Notes: generated by a model from the letters alone, not told the origin. Counted from the stretch's first letter, positions 1 through 8,836 are shown. The stretch is DNA of 64,000 nucleotides from Thalassotalea sp. HSM 43 (GCF_004752005.1 NZ_CP038493.1:3930302-3994301); one strand, 5' to 3'. Numbers and translations are program-made.

Positions 1-584
1 AAAACGTTGATCACGAACGCACCCTATTTATTATTGCCTGTTTAAAGACCCTGTATTTACGGGTTTCCGAGTTATCAGAACGCAATAATTGGGTACCTGT
101 TATGGGCCATTTTTGGCAAGATAGTGATAAAAACCATTGGTTCAAGGTGTTTGGTAAAGGTGCTAAACAACGCGATGTGACCGTTCCAGATTCATTTTTG
201 CCTTATCTCGAGCGTTATCGTGCAACCCGTGGACTGAGCGGTTATCCGTTATCAAGTGAAACAGATCCCCTCGTTCATAAACTTAAAGGCTCTGGTGGCA
301 TGACCTCACGGCAGTTACGCCGTATTGTTCAACAAGCCTTTGATAATGCTTATAACGATATGATTCGTAATGGTTTTAAAGAGGAAGCACAAACACTCAA
401 AGAAGCCACTACTCACTGGCTGCGTCACACTGGTGCGTCGATGGACATCGATTCGAGACCGTTAAAACATATGGCTGATGAGCTTGGCCATGCCAGCATG
501 GGCACCACGGATAGAGTCTATGTTCAATCGGATCATCAAGAACGTGCTAAATCTGGTAAGAAGCGGGTTATCGAGAGTAAATAA
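1..584 (+). CDS. Tyrosine recombinase / phage-type integrase (5' truncated by window edge)
   Basis: The frame is open from base 3 with no start, so the N-terminal part lies outside the window. What remains is the catalytic domain of a tyrosine site-specific recombinase. Visible active-site elements are Arg I in YLRVSEL (codon at 60-62), a Lys in the GKGAKQRDV beta-hairpin, the HWLRHTGAS box (His-x-x-Arg), LGHASMGTTDRVY with the second His, and the Tyr nucleophile in that last motif. It would cut and rejoin DNA through a 3'-phosphotyrosine intermediate. The family covers Xer proteins, integron and phage integrases and transposon recombinases. It does not look like XerC or XerD, but without the N-terminal domain the subtype is open. 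No att site is seen on the right side, and the next genes are housekeeping. It is therefore either the end of an island lying to the left or a solitary recombinase. Confidence 0.9.
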   Translation, partial: NVDHERTLFIIACLKTLYLRVSELSERNNWVPVMGHFWQDSDKNHWFKVFGKGAKQRDVTVPDSFLPYLERYRATRGLSGYPLSSETDPLVHKLKGSGGMTSRQLRRIVQQAFDNAYNDMIRNGFKEEAQTLKEATTHWLRHTGASMDIDSRPLKHMADELGHASMGTTDRVYVQSDHQERAKSGKKRVIESK

Positions 585-610
585 AGCAAATACGCGATGT
601 ATAAAATATA

Positions 611-636
611 AAAAGCCGGCATAAACCGGCTTTTTT
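611..636. terminator. Bidirectional rho-independent terminator
   Basis: Stem AGCCGGC / GCCGGCT-like arms around ATAAA, with an A-run on the left and a T-run on the right. It can end the recombinase transcript (+) and the M23 peptidase operon (-). Confidence 0.85.
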
Positions 637-661
637 ACATTCAACTTGCGATGAATAAACC

Positions 662-1543
662 TTATTCAGTGGTTTCTTCGCTTTTCGCTTTAAACGTCTC
701 AAAGTTTGGTATTTTTAACGCTAATGCAGGATCGAGTCTGACATTATGCCAGTTTACACGCCAATCTAGGTGCGGCCCAGTTGAGCGCCCTGTTGAACCA
801 ATCTCTGCAACATCCTGACCTTGTTTCACCCTATCACCAATATCGACTTTACTGGCACTTAAATGCAAGAATGTTGAGGTAATGCCGTGACCATGATCGA
901 TAACTAAAGTGCCACCAGAGTAAAACATATCCGGCACCCATAAGGTGACGATACCTGCCGCGGGTGCTTGTACTGCCGTACCTTTAGGGCCCGCATAATC
1001 TAAACCATAGTGTGGGTTTTTAGGGACGCCATTGTAGATACGTTGGCTACCATATACACCGGTAATTTGACCTGTCGCTGGCGCTTTAAAACCGTGGGCA
1101 AAATCAATATTATCTGAGGCTATCGCACGAGCGGCGCGAATCTTAATGCCGTCTTGTTTAATACGCTTTAACGCATCCGCACTAGGCTCCATGATTTTCT
1201 TATCGATGCCTTCGATTTTTTGAATATTATATTCGCGCTTTTTCGGCGTAAGGTACTGTTTATACTCTTCACCATCTGCAGCAACAACCTTTAACTCATG
1301 GGTTTTGCTATCGTCACGTGAAAAGCCAAAGGCAAACAAGCCATGACGAGACACCTTCAATGGGTCATTATCAATAAAAACTTGATTACCTTCACTGGTT
1401 TGACCGACGATCAGACCACCTTGAATAATGTCGCCTTCCAATCGTAAATCTACTTTGGCTGCGACACTGCCTGCAAACGCTAATGACAGGACACTGGCTA
1501 CAATGGTTTTACCAAGTAACTTGTTAAATGTTGTTTTACGCAC
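662..1543 (-). CDS. M23 family metallopeptidase (LytM-like), exported
   Basis: A 293-residue protein with an N-terminal signal peptide (about residues 1-29, ending SVAA-K). A beta-rich middle part precedes a C-terminal M23 peptidase domain (about 150-275). Zinc-site elements are His178-x3-Asp182 in PHYGLDYAG and the FLHLS His (227). The last motif reads GPHLDW (258-260) where the textbook form is HxH, a variant I recall from a proteobacterial subgroup of M23 proteins. The family cleaves peptidoglycan cross-bridges in the periplasm, or acts as an amidase activator when metal ligands are lost. Here the changed motif leaves activity uncertain. The start overlaps the upstream PTPS-like gene by 8 bases, so the two are translationally coupled in one operon with pyrC. 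A strong terminator follows at 611-636. Confidence 0.85.
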   Translation of the reverse strand: MRKTTFNKLLGKTIVASVLSLAFAGSVAAKVDLRLEGDIIQGGLIVGQTSEGNQVFIDNDPLKVSRHGLFAFGFSRDDSKTHELKVVAADGEEYKQYLTPKKREYNIQKIEGIDKKIMEPSADALKRIKQDGIKIRAARAIASDNIDFAHGFKAPATGQITGVYGSQRIYNGVPKNPHYGLDYAGPKGTAVQAPAAGIVTLWVPDMFYSGGTLVIDHGHGITSTFLHLSASKVDIGDRVKQGQDVAEIGSTGRSTGPHLDWRVNWHNVRLDPALALKIPNFETFKAKSEETTE

Positions 1544-2423
1544 TTGCTATTGCTCCTTTTCCGACACCTTCGTACGCGACTACTTTAAATGAATGCTCTG
1601 GTGCTTGCTGTTTTAACTGTCTGGCGATGTAATCTGCTAGTAACTCAACCGTTGAATCACAATCTACTATTTCCAGTGTGCCTTTTCTGACAGCAATGTC
1701 AAATCTTCCTTGCGGCGCGTAGTAACAAAAATATTGATGATCGGGTCTTAAATTTTGTTTAGCAAAATCAGATAGTTCGATTTGCTCAACAGCAACCTGA
1801 TCGGAGTCACTCGCCAAATAAATATCATGCCATCGCTGACTCCAATATTGCTCAAGATCTTTACTGTGTTGACCGTCCTGAAAAATGGTTATTTTTGAAC
1901 GATGACCATGGGCAATTCGTTGACAATTACCGTCATGTTTCTTCAAACCATGGGTGTAATGATAGTAATCACCATCAATATGCTCTGCTCGCAAGGTTAA
2001 TTGAATACCCTGAACGTTCTCTGGAAGCTGTTGTTTTATAACTCCTTCTAGGTAACGCGTAACTGACTCCTCATCAATTTTAGGGGTATCTATTACCGCA
2101 AAAGCCTGTGCCGGTGATTGTAAGAACATGGCATTGTCAGTGAGATTGAAATCCACATACAAGTGGCCGCTCCGTGGCGATTTGCTAATGCTTAATTGCT
2201 TACTCTCGCCAGGTAGCACCAATTTGTGGTCAACACTCTCGTCAATAATCGCTTTAATTTGCTTTTTGACGATGCCAAAGTCTAACACCATGCTTTCGGC
2301 ATTAAGATCACCGGACAACAATACGTCAACAATCCAGCTTTCGCCGACAACACCGCGTGATTCACACAGATAAGAAAAGTCGATTACCGTAAGATCATTG
2401 ACGAACAGTTGCATATTTTTCAT
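1536..2423 (-). CDS. Tandem 6-carboxytetrahydropterin synthase-like (PTPS/QueD family) protein
   Basis: A 295-residue protein built of two PTPS-like halves. The first half (about 1-125) has the fold cues MVLDFG and the DHKL box but lacks the zinc histidines: the place of HGH reads VGES. The second half (about 150-290) carries a His (YTHGL), a Cys (GNCQR) and an intact HGH that match the zinc site, and ends in a VAYEG motif with the family's C-terminal Glu. The family acts in queuosine and pterin synthesis (7,8-dihydroneopterin triphosphate to 6-carboxytetrahydropterin). Whether this double protein is QueD itself or a relative with another task cannot be decided here. It lies between pyrC and the M23 peptidase and overlaps the latter by 8 bases. 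A second ATG nine bases into the frame (at 2414) is an alternative start. Confidence 0.75.
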   Translation of the reverse strand: MKNMQLFVNDLTVIDFSYLCESRGVVGESWIVDVLLSGDLNAESMVLDFGIVKKQIKAIIDESVDHKLVLPGESKQLSISKSPRSGHLYVDFNLTDNAMFLQSPAQAFAVIDTPKIDEESVTRYLEGVIKQQLPENVQGIQLTLRAEHIDGDYYHYTHGLKKHDGNCQRIAHGHRSKITIFQDGQHSKDLEQYWSQRWHDIYLASDSDQVAVEQIELSDFAKQNLRPDHQYFCYYAPQGRFDIAVRKGTLEIVDCDSTVELLADYIARQLKQQAPEHSFKVVAYEGVGKGAIASA

Positions 2424-2432
2424 CTAGGTGCC

Positions 2433-3464
2433 CTATTTCACTTGCCACTGAATGGTTTCACCACCGCGAATAGGTACAACCTTATCGCCGCCAAATGGCA
2501 TCGTTTCTGGAACGGACCAATCTTCTTTAACTAAGGTGATGGTATCGCTATGGCGTGGCATTTTATAAAAGTCTGGGCCGTTGAAGCTGGCAAACGCTTC
2601 AAGCTTATCTAACGCCCCTTCGGCGTCAAATACTTCTGCGTAAAGTTCGACAGCGGCGTGTGCGGTATACGCACCGGCACAACCACAGGCGGCTTCTTTT
2701 TTATCTTTAGTGTGTGGCGCAGAATCCGTACCTAAAAAGAACTTAGCACTACCACTGGTTGCCGCGCGAACTAATGCATCCTGGTGAATGTTTCTTTTTA
2801 AAATAGGTAAGCAGTAAAAGTGTGGGCGAATGCCACCAGCCAACATGTGATTGCGATTATACAATAAATGGTGCGCGGTGATGGTCGCAGCAATGTTAGT
2901 ACCAGCAGCTTGTACAAACTCGACTGCATCTTTGGTGGTAATGTGCTCTAACACGACTCTCAAATTAGGGAAGTCGCTTACCAACGGCGTTAAAATGGTA
3001 TCAATATACTCTTTCTCACGGTCAAAGATATCGATGTGGTTATCGGTCACTTCACCATGAATCAACAACGGCATGTCGACTTCTTGCATGGCTTCGATGA
3101 CAGAGTAAATGTTTTTCACATCGGTTACACCGGATGATGAATTCGTTGTAGCCCCGGCTGGGTATAGCTTAGCAGCATGTACAATACCACTTGCTTTGGC
3201 TTGTTTAATGTCATCAGCTGTGGTGTTGTCTGTTAGATACAGAACCATTAGTGGTTCGAACTGAGCCGAGTGATTTTGCGCTTGGATTCTATCGTAGTAC
3301 GCTTGCGCTTGTTCAGCATTCATTACTGGAGGTACCAAGTTTGGCATGATGATAGCACGGCCAAAATAGCGACTAATATCGCGTACGGTATCTTTTAACG
3401 CTTCACCATCTCTTAGGTGAACGTGCCAATCGTCTGGGCGAGTAATGGTTAATGTCTGGGTCAT
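2433..3464 (-). CDS. pyrC: Dihydroorotase (class II)
   Basis: PyrC closes carbamoyl-aspartate to dihydroorotate in pyrimidine synthesis. The zinc-binding HxH is in [12 protein letters not shown] near the N-terminus. The lysine that becomes carbamylated lies in [13 protein letters not shown]. Further ligands are in LIHGEV and LEHITTK, and the catalytic Asp is in LGTDSAPH. I chose the ATG at 3464, giving 343 residues, close to E. coli PyrC. It has a GAG-type ribosome site 8 bases upstream and starts at the same place as known PyrC proteins. The frame stays open to a TTG at 3485, which would add seven residues. It is first in a three-gene operon with the PTPS-like protein and the M23 peptidase. 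Confidence 0.97.
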   Translation of the reverse strand: MTQTLTITRPDDWHVHLRDGEALKDTVRDISRYFGRAIIMPNLVPPVMNAEQAQAYYDRIQAQNHSAQFEPLMVLYLTDNTTADDIKQAKASGIVHAAKLYPAGATTNSSSGVTDVKNIYSVIEAMQEVDMPLLIHGEVTDNHIDIFDREKEYIDTILTPLVSDFPNLRVVLEHITTKDAVEFVQAAGTNIAATITAHHLLYNRNHMLAGGIRPHFYCLPILKRNIHQDALVRAATSGSAKFFLGTDSAPHTKDKKEAACGCAGAYTAHAAVELYAEVFDAEGALDKLEAFASFNGPDFYKMPRHSDTITLVKEDWSVPETMPFGGDKVVPIRGGETIQWQVK

Positions 3465-3514
3465 AAAGGTCTCATTAGTTGACAAAATAATTTACGATGT
3501 TCGAGTTGTTACCA

Positions 3515-4618
3515 CTAAAATGGAGCACTATCAGATGGCGCAGTAGCGGCTGTATTACTGTCATCTGAGACAGCATCTTGTGCTTTATTGTGATCTTCGA
3601 TTAATTTTAGCAGTTGTTCTTTGAGATTTGGTGGTACTTTATAAATTGTAAGTGTACCTTTTTCGGGATTATAACGAACGTCGCTACCAAAGTGAGAACG
3701 TTCAAAGCTGACACTGATACCAGCGCCATAGCCTGAGTATTTTGTGACTTTATTAATCACGGCTTGTTCGTGCGGAAAGCTTTCTTCAAGTTCATAATCA
3801 TTTTGCTGGCAAAATTCGAAGAACTTTTCACCGTTATCCTCTACAGGGATAACCTCTGATAGCTCTTTAAGTTTTACTTCCTGGCCTAATTGATTCTGTT
3901 CTTTACAATAAGACAGCAATTCTTTACGGGTATTTTGCTTCTCTTCAGGGTTTAATTGATTGACGTTAACAAAATCTTCAACCGCTTGGACCAAGTTATG
4001 AGATTGCTGTTTAGCATCAATGCCTTCTTCACAGCCTAAAAAGTCTAAAAAGAAATCCGCCACTTTACGGCCTGCACGTCCCTTAATAAAGGATATATAG
4101 CGATTACCTTGTGGGTTCTGCTCATATTCAAATAAGTCGATACGAGCGGCTAAGGTCATCTTTGAGGTGTCTACGTGGGTATCGGCTGAGATATTCAATT
4201 CACCGTCAACGTAATAGTGCTCTGACACAGGCAATAGACAGACAAACAAATAACGTCCACCGAGCATTTCATAATGACATGTCACTAAATAGCCAGTTTC
4301 AGCAAGTTCATACTTCTCTAATTCTAACTTTAAACGCATTACCGCTTGGTTAGAAAACGGCACAAACTGTTCCTGGTCATCGAGATAATCTTGCAGCAAT
4401 TTCATAAATGATTGCGCATTATCAACCTCTGGCCCTTGTTTGAAACCACCAAAGGATTTACTGCCTTTGCTGTTGTAGGTCGAATGCAGATTTTCCATAA
4501 AGGCGTTAATCTTCTCATTAACTTCAATGAGGCCTTTATTGGAAGTAATTTTTACTTCTGCTGAGTTTTCTGCTTTAGTCAGGTAATGCAGATCAATATT
4601 GGTTATAATTAAACTCAT
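3515..4618 (-). CDS. yejK: Nucleoid-associated protein YejK (NdpA family)
   Basis: A 367-residue protein of the YejK/NdpA (37-kDa nucleoid-associated) family. It begins with the typical MSLIITNIDLHYL and carries the FQGFKQGPE-like and GGRYLFVCLLP-type core segments. E. coli YejK (335 residues) co-purifies with the nucleoid, and its family binds DNA or topoisomerases in some species. The protein is about 30 residues longer than the E. coli form, with a Ser/Ala/Asp-rich tail. It is divergent from yejL and yejM, the same arrangement as in enterobacteria, Vibrio and Shewanella, so synteny supports the call. The 144 bases between the genes hold both promoters. Confidence 0.92.
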   Translation of the reverse strand: MSLIITNIDLHYLTKAENSAEVKITSNKGLIEVNEKINAFMENLHSTYNSKGSKSFGGFKQGPEVDNAQSFMKLLQDYLDDQEQFVPFSNQAVMRLKLELEKYELAETGYLVTCHYEMLGGRYLFVCLLPVSEHYYVDGELNISADTHVDTSKMTLAARIDLFEYEQNPQGNRYISFIKGRAGRKVADFFLDFLGCEEGIDAKQQSHNLVQAVEDFVNVNQLNPEEKQNTRKELLSYCKEQNQLGQEVKLKELSEVIPVEDNGEKFFEFCQQNDYELEESFPHEQAVINKVTKYSGYGAGISVSFERSHFGSDVRYNPEKGTLTIYKVPPNLKEQLLKLIEDHNKAQDAVSDDSNTAATAPSDSAPF

Positions 4619-4762
4619 AATGTTTGGTTTGTTTTATCTTCCGTAAGCTTTTGATAAACTAAAAACTAATTCATTTTTAGCTAATTTGGCCAAAGTGAAG
4701 TATTGGCAATTTACGCTGCTAAACTTTGCCTTAACGCCAAATAACAGGATTCTTTTAAAATA

Positions 4763-4978
4763 ATGCCTATTGTATCGAAATATTCTAATGAACGTGTAGA
4801 AAAAATTGTTCAAAATCTCATTGATGTTCTTGTTAAAGAAGAAGCGTCTACCGATTTAGCACTTATGTGCTTAGGCAATGCGCTATCAACTATTATCAAC
4901 AATCAAATTCCTGAACAGCAACGCCTCGCTATCGCGAAAAACTTCAGCAAAGCGCTAGAACAATCGACCAAGCAGTAA
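4763..4978 (+). CDS. yejL: YejL family protein (DUF1414)
   Basis: A 71-residue, largely helical protein matching the YejL family, with the conserved [10 protein letters not shown] start and the [15 protein letters not shown] segment. Family function is unknown. It sits 26 bases upstream of yejM and is likely co-transcribed with it, as in E. coli. Confidence 0.9.
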   Translation: MPIVSKYSNERVEKIVQNLIDVLVKEEASTDLALMCLGNALSTIINNQIPEQQRLAIAKNFSKALEQSTKQ

Positions 4979-5004
4979 AATAACAAAAATCGGCAATCAA
5001 TTAT

Positions 5005-6699
5005 ATGGTTAACAAACAAAAATCCCCATACAGTAAGCGATTATTGCACCTAATTAGCTGGGCGCATTGGTTTACGTTTTTTAATATTGCTGCAGCCATC
5101 TTGATTGCCTTTATTTTTCTTGATGCCGAAGGAGTTCCTGAAACCGGTATAAGCAAGCTTTATATGATCACCACTTGGGTGAGTCATATGGCGTTCTTAA
5201 CCTTTATCACCTTTGTACTTACGGTTTTTCCGCTGACCTTGTTATATCCGGTCACGCGATTTATTCGCGGCGCAGCCTCGGTTATTTTTACCATTGTATT
5301 AACCTTGTTATTACTCGATGGTTTTACCTATCAACAGTTAGGCTATCACCTTAACTTTTCATCGAGTTCGCAGATCATTGAATTGGTGAAAGACCGATTT
5401 ACTGAAAAGACCTTATCGTTTAGTGGTATCGCCATCTCAGCGTTTGTGGCGATATTAGCGTTTGAATTGATTATGAGTAACTATGCATGGAAGCATTTAC
5501 GTGAACTGCAGCAACGACGTTACCCGAAGGTGATTATCAGCGTCTTATTAGCATGTTTTGTCACCAGCCATGTTATCCATATTTATGCGGATGCCAAACT
5601 CGATTATAACGTGTTGCGCCAAGATAATATGCTGCCATTGTCGTATCCGTCGACAGCGAAAACGTTATTAACCAAATATGGACTGTTTAATCGCGGTGAT
5701 TACGTGCAACGCAAAAATAGCCCATTTAAGTTGGCTAATGGTGCACCTAGCTACCCAATGCTTGAGCAACAATGTAAGGCGCTGCAACCGCGGGATTATT
5801 CGGTATTTCTGATACTAAACGACTCAAATTTATCGAGTAGACAAATCAATCAGTTCGATGAACTGTCTTCAATGCGCGGTGCGCGTCTGCTAAATCATGT
5901 CGATAACGCCAACCAACATGACGCTTGGTTTAATATGTTATTTAGCTTACCAACCTTATATTTAAATGACATGCAAGAACAAGATGCGACGCCAATGCTG
6001 ATGCAACAATTGCAGGCTAGTGAGATTTTGTCGTCATTAACGTTAATAAATGACTCAAGTGAACCCAACACCATACCGCAATGGTTGCGCGACAAGTTTG
6101 ATAACACCGAAGAGCACAGCGATATATCCCCGTTTGTGTTTGCTGAAAGATTAAATGGCCTCGATAAAGGCCTGCATGTGTTTTACTTTCAAGAAACCAG
6201 TGACTATCAATATGAGTTGTTTGTGAATGCCCTATTGTTAGCGCAAAAACAAAAACAGCAAAAAGACGTTATTTGGATCACATCATTGGGTAATCAAAAA
6301 GAAACGCAAGTGGTCTCTGCCAAGCCGTCTTTGCTAATTTGGCCAAGAATGTCCGCTGACACGATCACTGGTTTAACCGCCAATATGGATATACCAACAA
6401 CGTTACTGCGCTACTGGTTCCAGTGTCGCACACCGTATAAGCAATACGGCAACGGCACCAACGTCTTTCGTGTTCGAGATGATCGGGTGTTTGCTAATAC
6501 CGTCGATGACGGCTTATTGGTCGTTAAGAAAGACAAAAACATCATTGTCGATCAACAAGGAAACTTTGAAAGTTATTCGACAACCCTAGATACCATCATC
6601 AGTGAAGACAGTGATTTTCCGATGTTGATCGATGGCGTAAACCAATTAAACCTGTTTAGTGAAATGAACAAGGTCGAACCGCAGCAGCAAGGCAATTAG
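5005..6699 (+). CDS. yejM: YejM/PbgA-like inner-membrane protein (DUF3413)
   Basis: A 564-residue protein with about five transmembrane helices in the first 200 residues (DUF3413 region), then a periplasmic domain of the alkaline-phosphatase/sulfatase fold. E. coli YejM (PbgA, LapC; 586 residues) senses lipopolysaccharide at the outer leaflet of the inner membrane and, through LapB, controls FtsH-mediated decay of LpxC. The C-terminal domain here shows no sulfatase-type active site (no C-x-P-x-R), in keeping with a regulator rather than an enzyme. Gene order yejK < > yejL yejM supports orthology. Sequence identity appears moderate, so the LPS-sensing role is inferred from family and position. 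Confidence 0.88.
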   Translation: MVNKQKSPYSKRLLHLISWAHWFTFFNIAAAILIAFIFLDAEGVPETGISKLYMITTWVSHMAFLTFITFVLTVFPLTLLYPVTRFIRGAASVIFTIVLTLLLLDGFTYQQLGYHLNFSSSSQIIELVKDRFTEKTLSFSGIAISAFVAILAFELIMSNYAWKHLRELQQRRYPKVIISVLLACFVTSHVIHIYADAKLDYNVLRQDNMLPLSYPSTAKTLLTKYGLFNRGDYVQRKNSPFKLANGAPSYPMLEQQCKALQPRDYSVFLILNDSNLSSRQINQFDELSSMRGARLLNHVDNANQHDAWFNMLFSLPTLYLNDMQEQDATPMLMQQLQASEILSSLTLINDSSEPNTIPQWLRDKFDNTEEHSDISPFVFAERLNGLDKGLHVFYFQETSDYQYELFVNALLLAQKQKQQKDVIWITSLGNQKETQVVSAKPSLLIWPRMSADTITGLTANMDIPTTLLRYWFQCRTPYKQYGNGTNVFRVRDDRVFANTVDDGLLVVKKDKNIIVDQQGNFESYSTTLDTIISEDSDFPMLIDGVNQLNLFSEMNKVEPQQQGN

Positions 6700-6735
6700 T
6701 ATAATTATTAGCCGGTTAAGCCGTGGCTCATTAAA

Positions 6736-6760
6736 AAGCGGTTGCAAAACCGTTTGGTTT
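6736..6760 (+). terminator. Possible terminator after yejM
   Basis: Stem CGGTT-GCAA-AACCG flanked by A-rich and T-rich sequence, 40 bases after the yejM stop and just ahead of the tRNA gene. The stem is short and the T-tract is broken by GG. Confidence 0.5.
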
Positions 6761-6799
6761 GATTAACATTGAATTGGTTAGTTCGCTAACGATGCAGTT

Positions 6800-6876
6800 C
6801 GGGGTATAGCGCAGTCTGGTAGCGCGTGCGTCTGGGGGACGTGAGGTCACAAGTTCGAATCTTGTTATCCCGACCA
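6800..6876 (+). tRNA. tRNA-Pro (anticodon GGG)
   Basis: A complete 77-base cloverleaf. The 7-bp acceptor is CGGGGTA/TATCCCG with one G-T pair, the D-arm is GCGC/GCGC, and the anticodon loop is CTGGGGG with GGG at 34-36. The T-arm is ACAAG-TTCGAAT-CTTGT, and the CCA end is encoded. The anticodon stem TGCGT/ACGTG has two G-T pairs at its outer end. It reads CCC and CCU codons. It is single, not in a tRNA cluster, and followed at once by a terminator. No integrated element is attached to its 3' end. Confidence 0.96.
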
Positions 6877-6883
6877 AATTATT

Positions 6884-6913
6884 AAAGCCTGGTGAATACA
6901 CCGGGCTTTTTTA
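6884..6913 (+). terminator. Rho-independent terminator of tRNA-Pro
   Basis: Arms AAAGCCTGGTG and CACCGGGCTTT around AATA (one G-T pair) followed by a T-run, eight bases after the CCA end. Confidence 0.85.
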
Positions 6914-6930
6914 TGTTTAGTTTTTACCTT

Positions 6931-7030
6931 GAACGCTAAGCCCTGAATAGTAAGCCTTGAGCCTTAAACTCCAAAACCAAACCCAAACCCAAACCTAAGC
7001 CCAAAACCAAACCTAAGCCTACCCCTAATG
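6931..7030. repeat. Heptamer array followed by hexamer array (CCAAAC/CTAAGC)
   Basis: From 6931 to about 6970, five 7-base units resemble AAGCCTT (GAACGCT, AAGCCCT, GAATAGT, AAGCCTT, GAGCCTT). From 6971 to 7030 the period changes to six, with ten units of consensus CYAARC (CCAAAA, CCAAAC three times, CTAAGC, CCAAAA, CCAAAC, CTAAGC, CTACCC, CTAATG). The array lies between the tRNA-Pro terminator and the 3' end of the AraC-type gene. On the minus strand it reads as telomere-like GGGTTT/AGGTTT. No open frame of note crosses it. Confidence 0.85.
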
Positions 7031-7081
7031 AATACACCGCGAATGGACTGCTGATAAGCTACTTATTTTAGAGACATTGTT

Positions 7082-8107
7082 TTAGCGCTCGCTAACAAAG
7101 CGCTGTTGATATTGTTTTGGCGTCATGCCCTTCATGCTTTTAAACATATTGGTAAAACTGACTTGATTTTCATAGCCTAAACGATGACGAACTTGCTCGA
7201 TGTCTATGCCTTTTTGCAGCATGGTAATAGCCTCATTAGCTAAAACAAGCGAACGTAATTGGGTAAAAGAAACTTGTTTATCACGTAAAAATCGGCTTAG
7301 TTGTTGATCTGACCATCCCCATTTTTGCGCGACATCGACCAATCGAGGCAAGCGATAGTGACGTTGGTAAGCTATGGTTGAGATGATCCCCTGCACCTTG
7401 TTGAGTGGGTCTGGCATATTAAAATACCTATCTAAGTCGTCAACTCCCATCTGGTAATTTCTATAGCTGTCCTCGAAAACAACCGATGACTTTGAAAATG
7501 CCATTGCTCGGTTAAACCATATTTCGGTTCTGGGTTGATGCCATTGAATATCACACTGAAATAAATCTCTGTATTGCTTCTCGTCTCGTTCATGACAATA
7601 ACCGGATAAACAGAGTTTGTTTGGGGTAAAACTTTCGCCGAAAAAATACCTAAGTATATTAAGCATGCCAATGGCAGCACGCACCGATTCATATTGAATA
7701 ACGTCAATGGCGACGCCTTTGATGTGAATACGCCAACCGATTTGGTCTTTAACAATCACTACTTGCGATTGTGCATTGGATTGAATAAGTTTGAGCATAT
7801 TGGCCAGGCGCATAATGCTCATTGACACGTCTTGACCACTGAGTAACCAATTTTTTAAATGCCCAAGTGGAATGACGTTATATTTTTGTGCCAACATCAG
7901 CATGGGATCTTGTTTGTCGGCTTTTTTACAGTCAGCAAGTTGACGATAGAAATGTTCAATGTCGGGCAAAGGCACCAACTTATGTGGTTTGCTTATCACA
8001 TCGTAAGGTATATCAAAGTATGACTTTTTAAGGTCAAACTCTAAAATAGCCATTTCATAGAGGTTTTTAATTAAGACACTTCGATAAAAGTAACATGGAG
8101 TCTTCAT
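7082..8107 (-). CDS. AraC family transcriptional regulator (arabinose-binding-like N-domain)
   Basis: About 341 residues from the ATG at 8107; the frame continues upstream to a TTG at 8143. The C-terminal 100 residues hold the double helix-turn-helix of the AraC/XylS family, with conserved VAQKWGWSDQQLSRFLRD and IDIEQVRHRLGYENQVSFTNMFKSMKGMTPKQYQQ. The long N-terminal part looks like the PF12625 'arabinose-binding' type found in OruR/ArgR/MmsR-like regulators. The ATG at 8107 was preferred because it keeps the first helices of that domain. The regulated gene is unknown. The divergent neighbours (8319 and 8837, a membrane protein and a HlyD-type adaptor) are candidates by position only. Confidence 0.88.
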   Translation of the reverse strand: MKTPCYFYRSVLIKNLYEMAILEFDLKKSYFDIPYDVISKPHKLVPLPDIEHFYRQLADCKKADKQDPMLMLAQKYNVIPLGHLKNWLLSGQDVSMSIMRLANMLKLIQSNAQSQVVIVKDQIGWRIHIKGVAIDVIQYESVRAAIGMLNILRYFFGESFTPNKLCLSGYCHERDEKQYRDLFQCDIQWHQPRTEIWFNRAMAFSKSSVVFEDSYRNYQMGVDDLDRYFNMPDPLNKVQGIISTIAYQRHYRLPRLVDVAQKWGWSDQQLSRFLRDKQVSFTQLRSLVLANEAITMLQKGIDIEQVRHRLGYENQVSFTNMFKSMKGMTPKQYQQRFVSER

Positions 8108-8318
8108 CGTTATAAGCCGCGTCAACGTCCTAAGCCCTAACAATAATGTTAGTTAATCGGTCATTATTTGCTACAAAATGACGAATTAAATACCAATTAC
8201 TCGAGAACACTCTCGGTTTTTTTACACTAGCGGCGAAAACTAAAATATAAACGCATCATTTCAGACAGTGAAAAACCTAGAGTTAAAACAGTTTTGTTTT
8301 TAATGAGAGAGTAAGTAA

Positions 8319-8825
8319 ATGAAACTACTGAAAAAAATAGCATCTGTTATTTTTATTATCGGTAAGGTATTAATTAAATTTCTGATGTTTATCGCCATTA
8401 TGCTCGTTGGAGCCTATTTTCTTGCGCCTTTAGGCAAGATTAACTCCAAAGACATCGATATGTCGTTGTTTAGCAGTACGCCGAATGATGCAATGATGAT
8501 GTTTTTCCAACATGAAATGTTTAGCGGTTATTTATTTGCCGTTACCATTGCCTTTATATTGTTTGTTGCCTACCTGTTCTGGCAGATTCATGAAGTCGCT
8601 GTTCATAAAGCACAGGAGCAAAAAAGCACGCAAATTCAATTGGTATTTGCGTTGTCGCTGTGTGGCTTGTTCTTACATAAAGCCTGGTGGGTAGTGGCGA
8701 TTATTATTGCCTTTGCAAATTGGAGTCACATTACTGATTCAATCGCTCGCATTATCCGTAATGGTCTTTCCGATTTCAGCGCTGCTCGTCGCAGTGACGA
8801 CGCTAAAGCAACGGCAAATAATTAA
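8319..8825 (+). CDS. Small inner-membrane protein of unknown function, paired with HlyD-type adaptor
   Basis: 168 residues with about four hydrophobic spans: two in the first half (about 8-40 and 65-90) and two close together near 105-135. The tail is charged and disordered (SAARRSDDAKATANN). I do not recognise the family. A well-placed GAGAG ribosome site precedes the ATG. The gene ends 11 bases before the HlyD-type gene, so the two form an operon. In E. coli the HlyD-like YibH and YiaV also sit beside a small membrane protein, but this one does not look like their partner (DUF3302), so the comparison is positional only. Confidence 0.75.
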   Translation: MKLLKKIASVIFIIGKVLIKFLMFIAIMLVGAYFLAPLGKINSKDIDMSLFSSTPNDAMMMFFQHEMFSGYLFAVTIAFILFVAYLFWQIHEVAVHKAQEQKSTQIQLVFALSLCGLFLHKAWWVVAIIIAFANWSHITDSIARIIRNGLSDFSAARRSDDAKATANN

Positions 8826-8836
8826 GGAGCACGGCA

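Noticed and set aside
662-1543. M23 protein as a catalytically dead activator (EnvC-like)
   Set aside because: Several of the metal-binding histidines and the Asp remain; the altered HLD motif alone does not prove loss of activity, and there are no coiled coils as in EnvC.
5005-6699. YejM-like protein as an active sulfatase
   Set aside because: No C-x-P-x-R or C-x-A-x-R signature and no matching metal ligands in the C-terminal domain.
8202-8220. CGAGA-ACAC-TCTCG hairpin with a T-run, possible small RNA end
   Set aside because: Only a 5-bp stem and no clear promoter in the short space upstream; not enough to propose an RNA gene.
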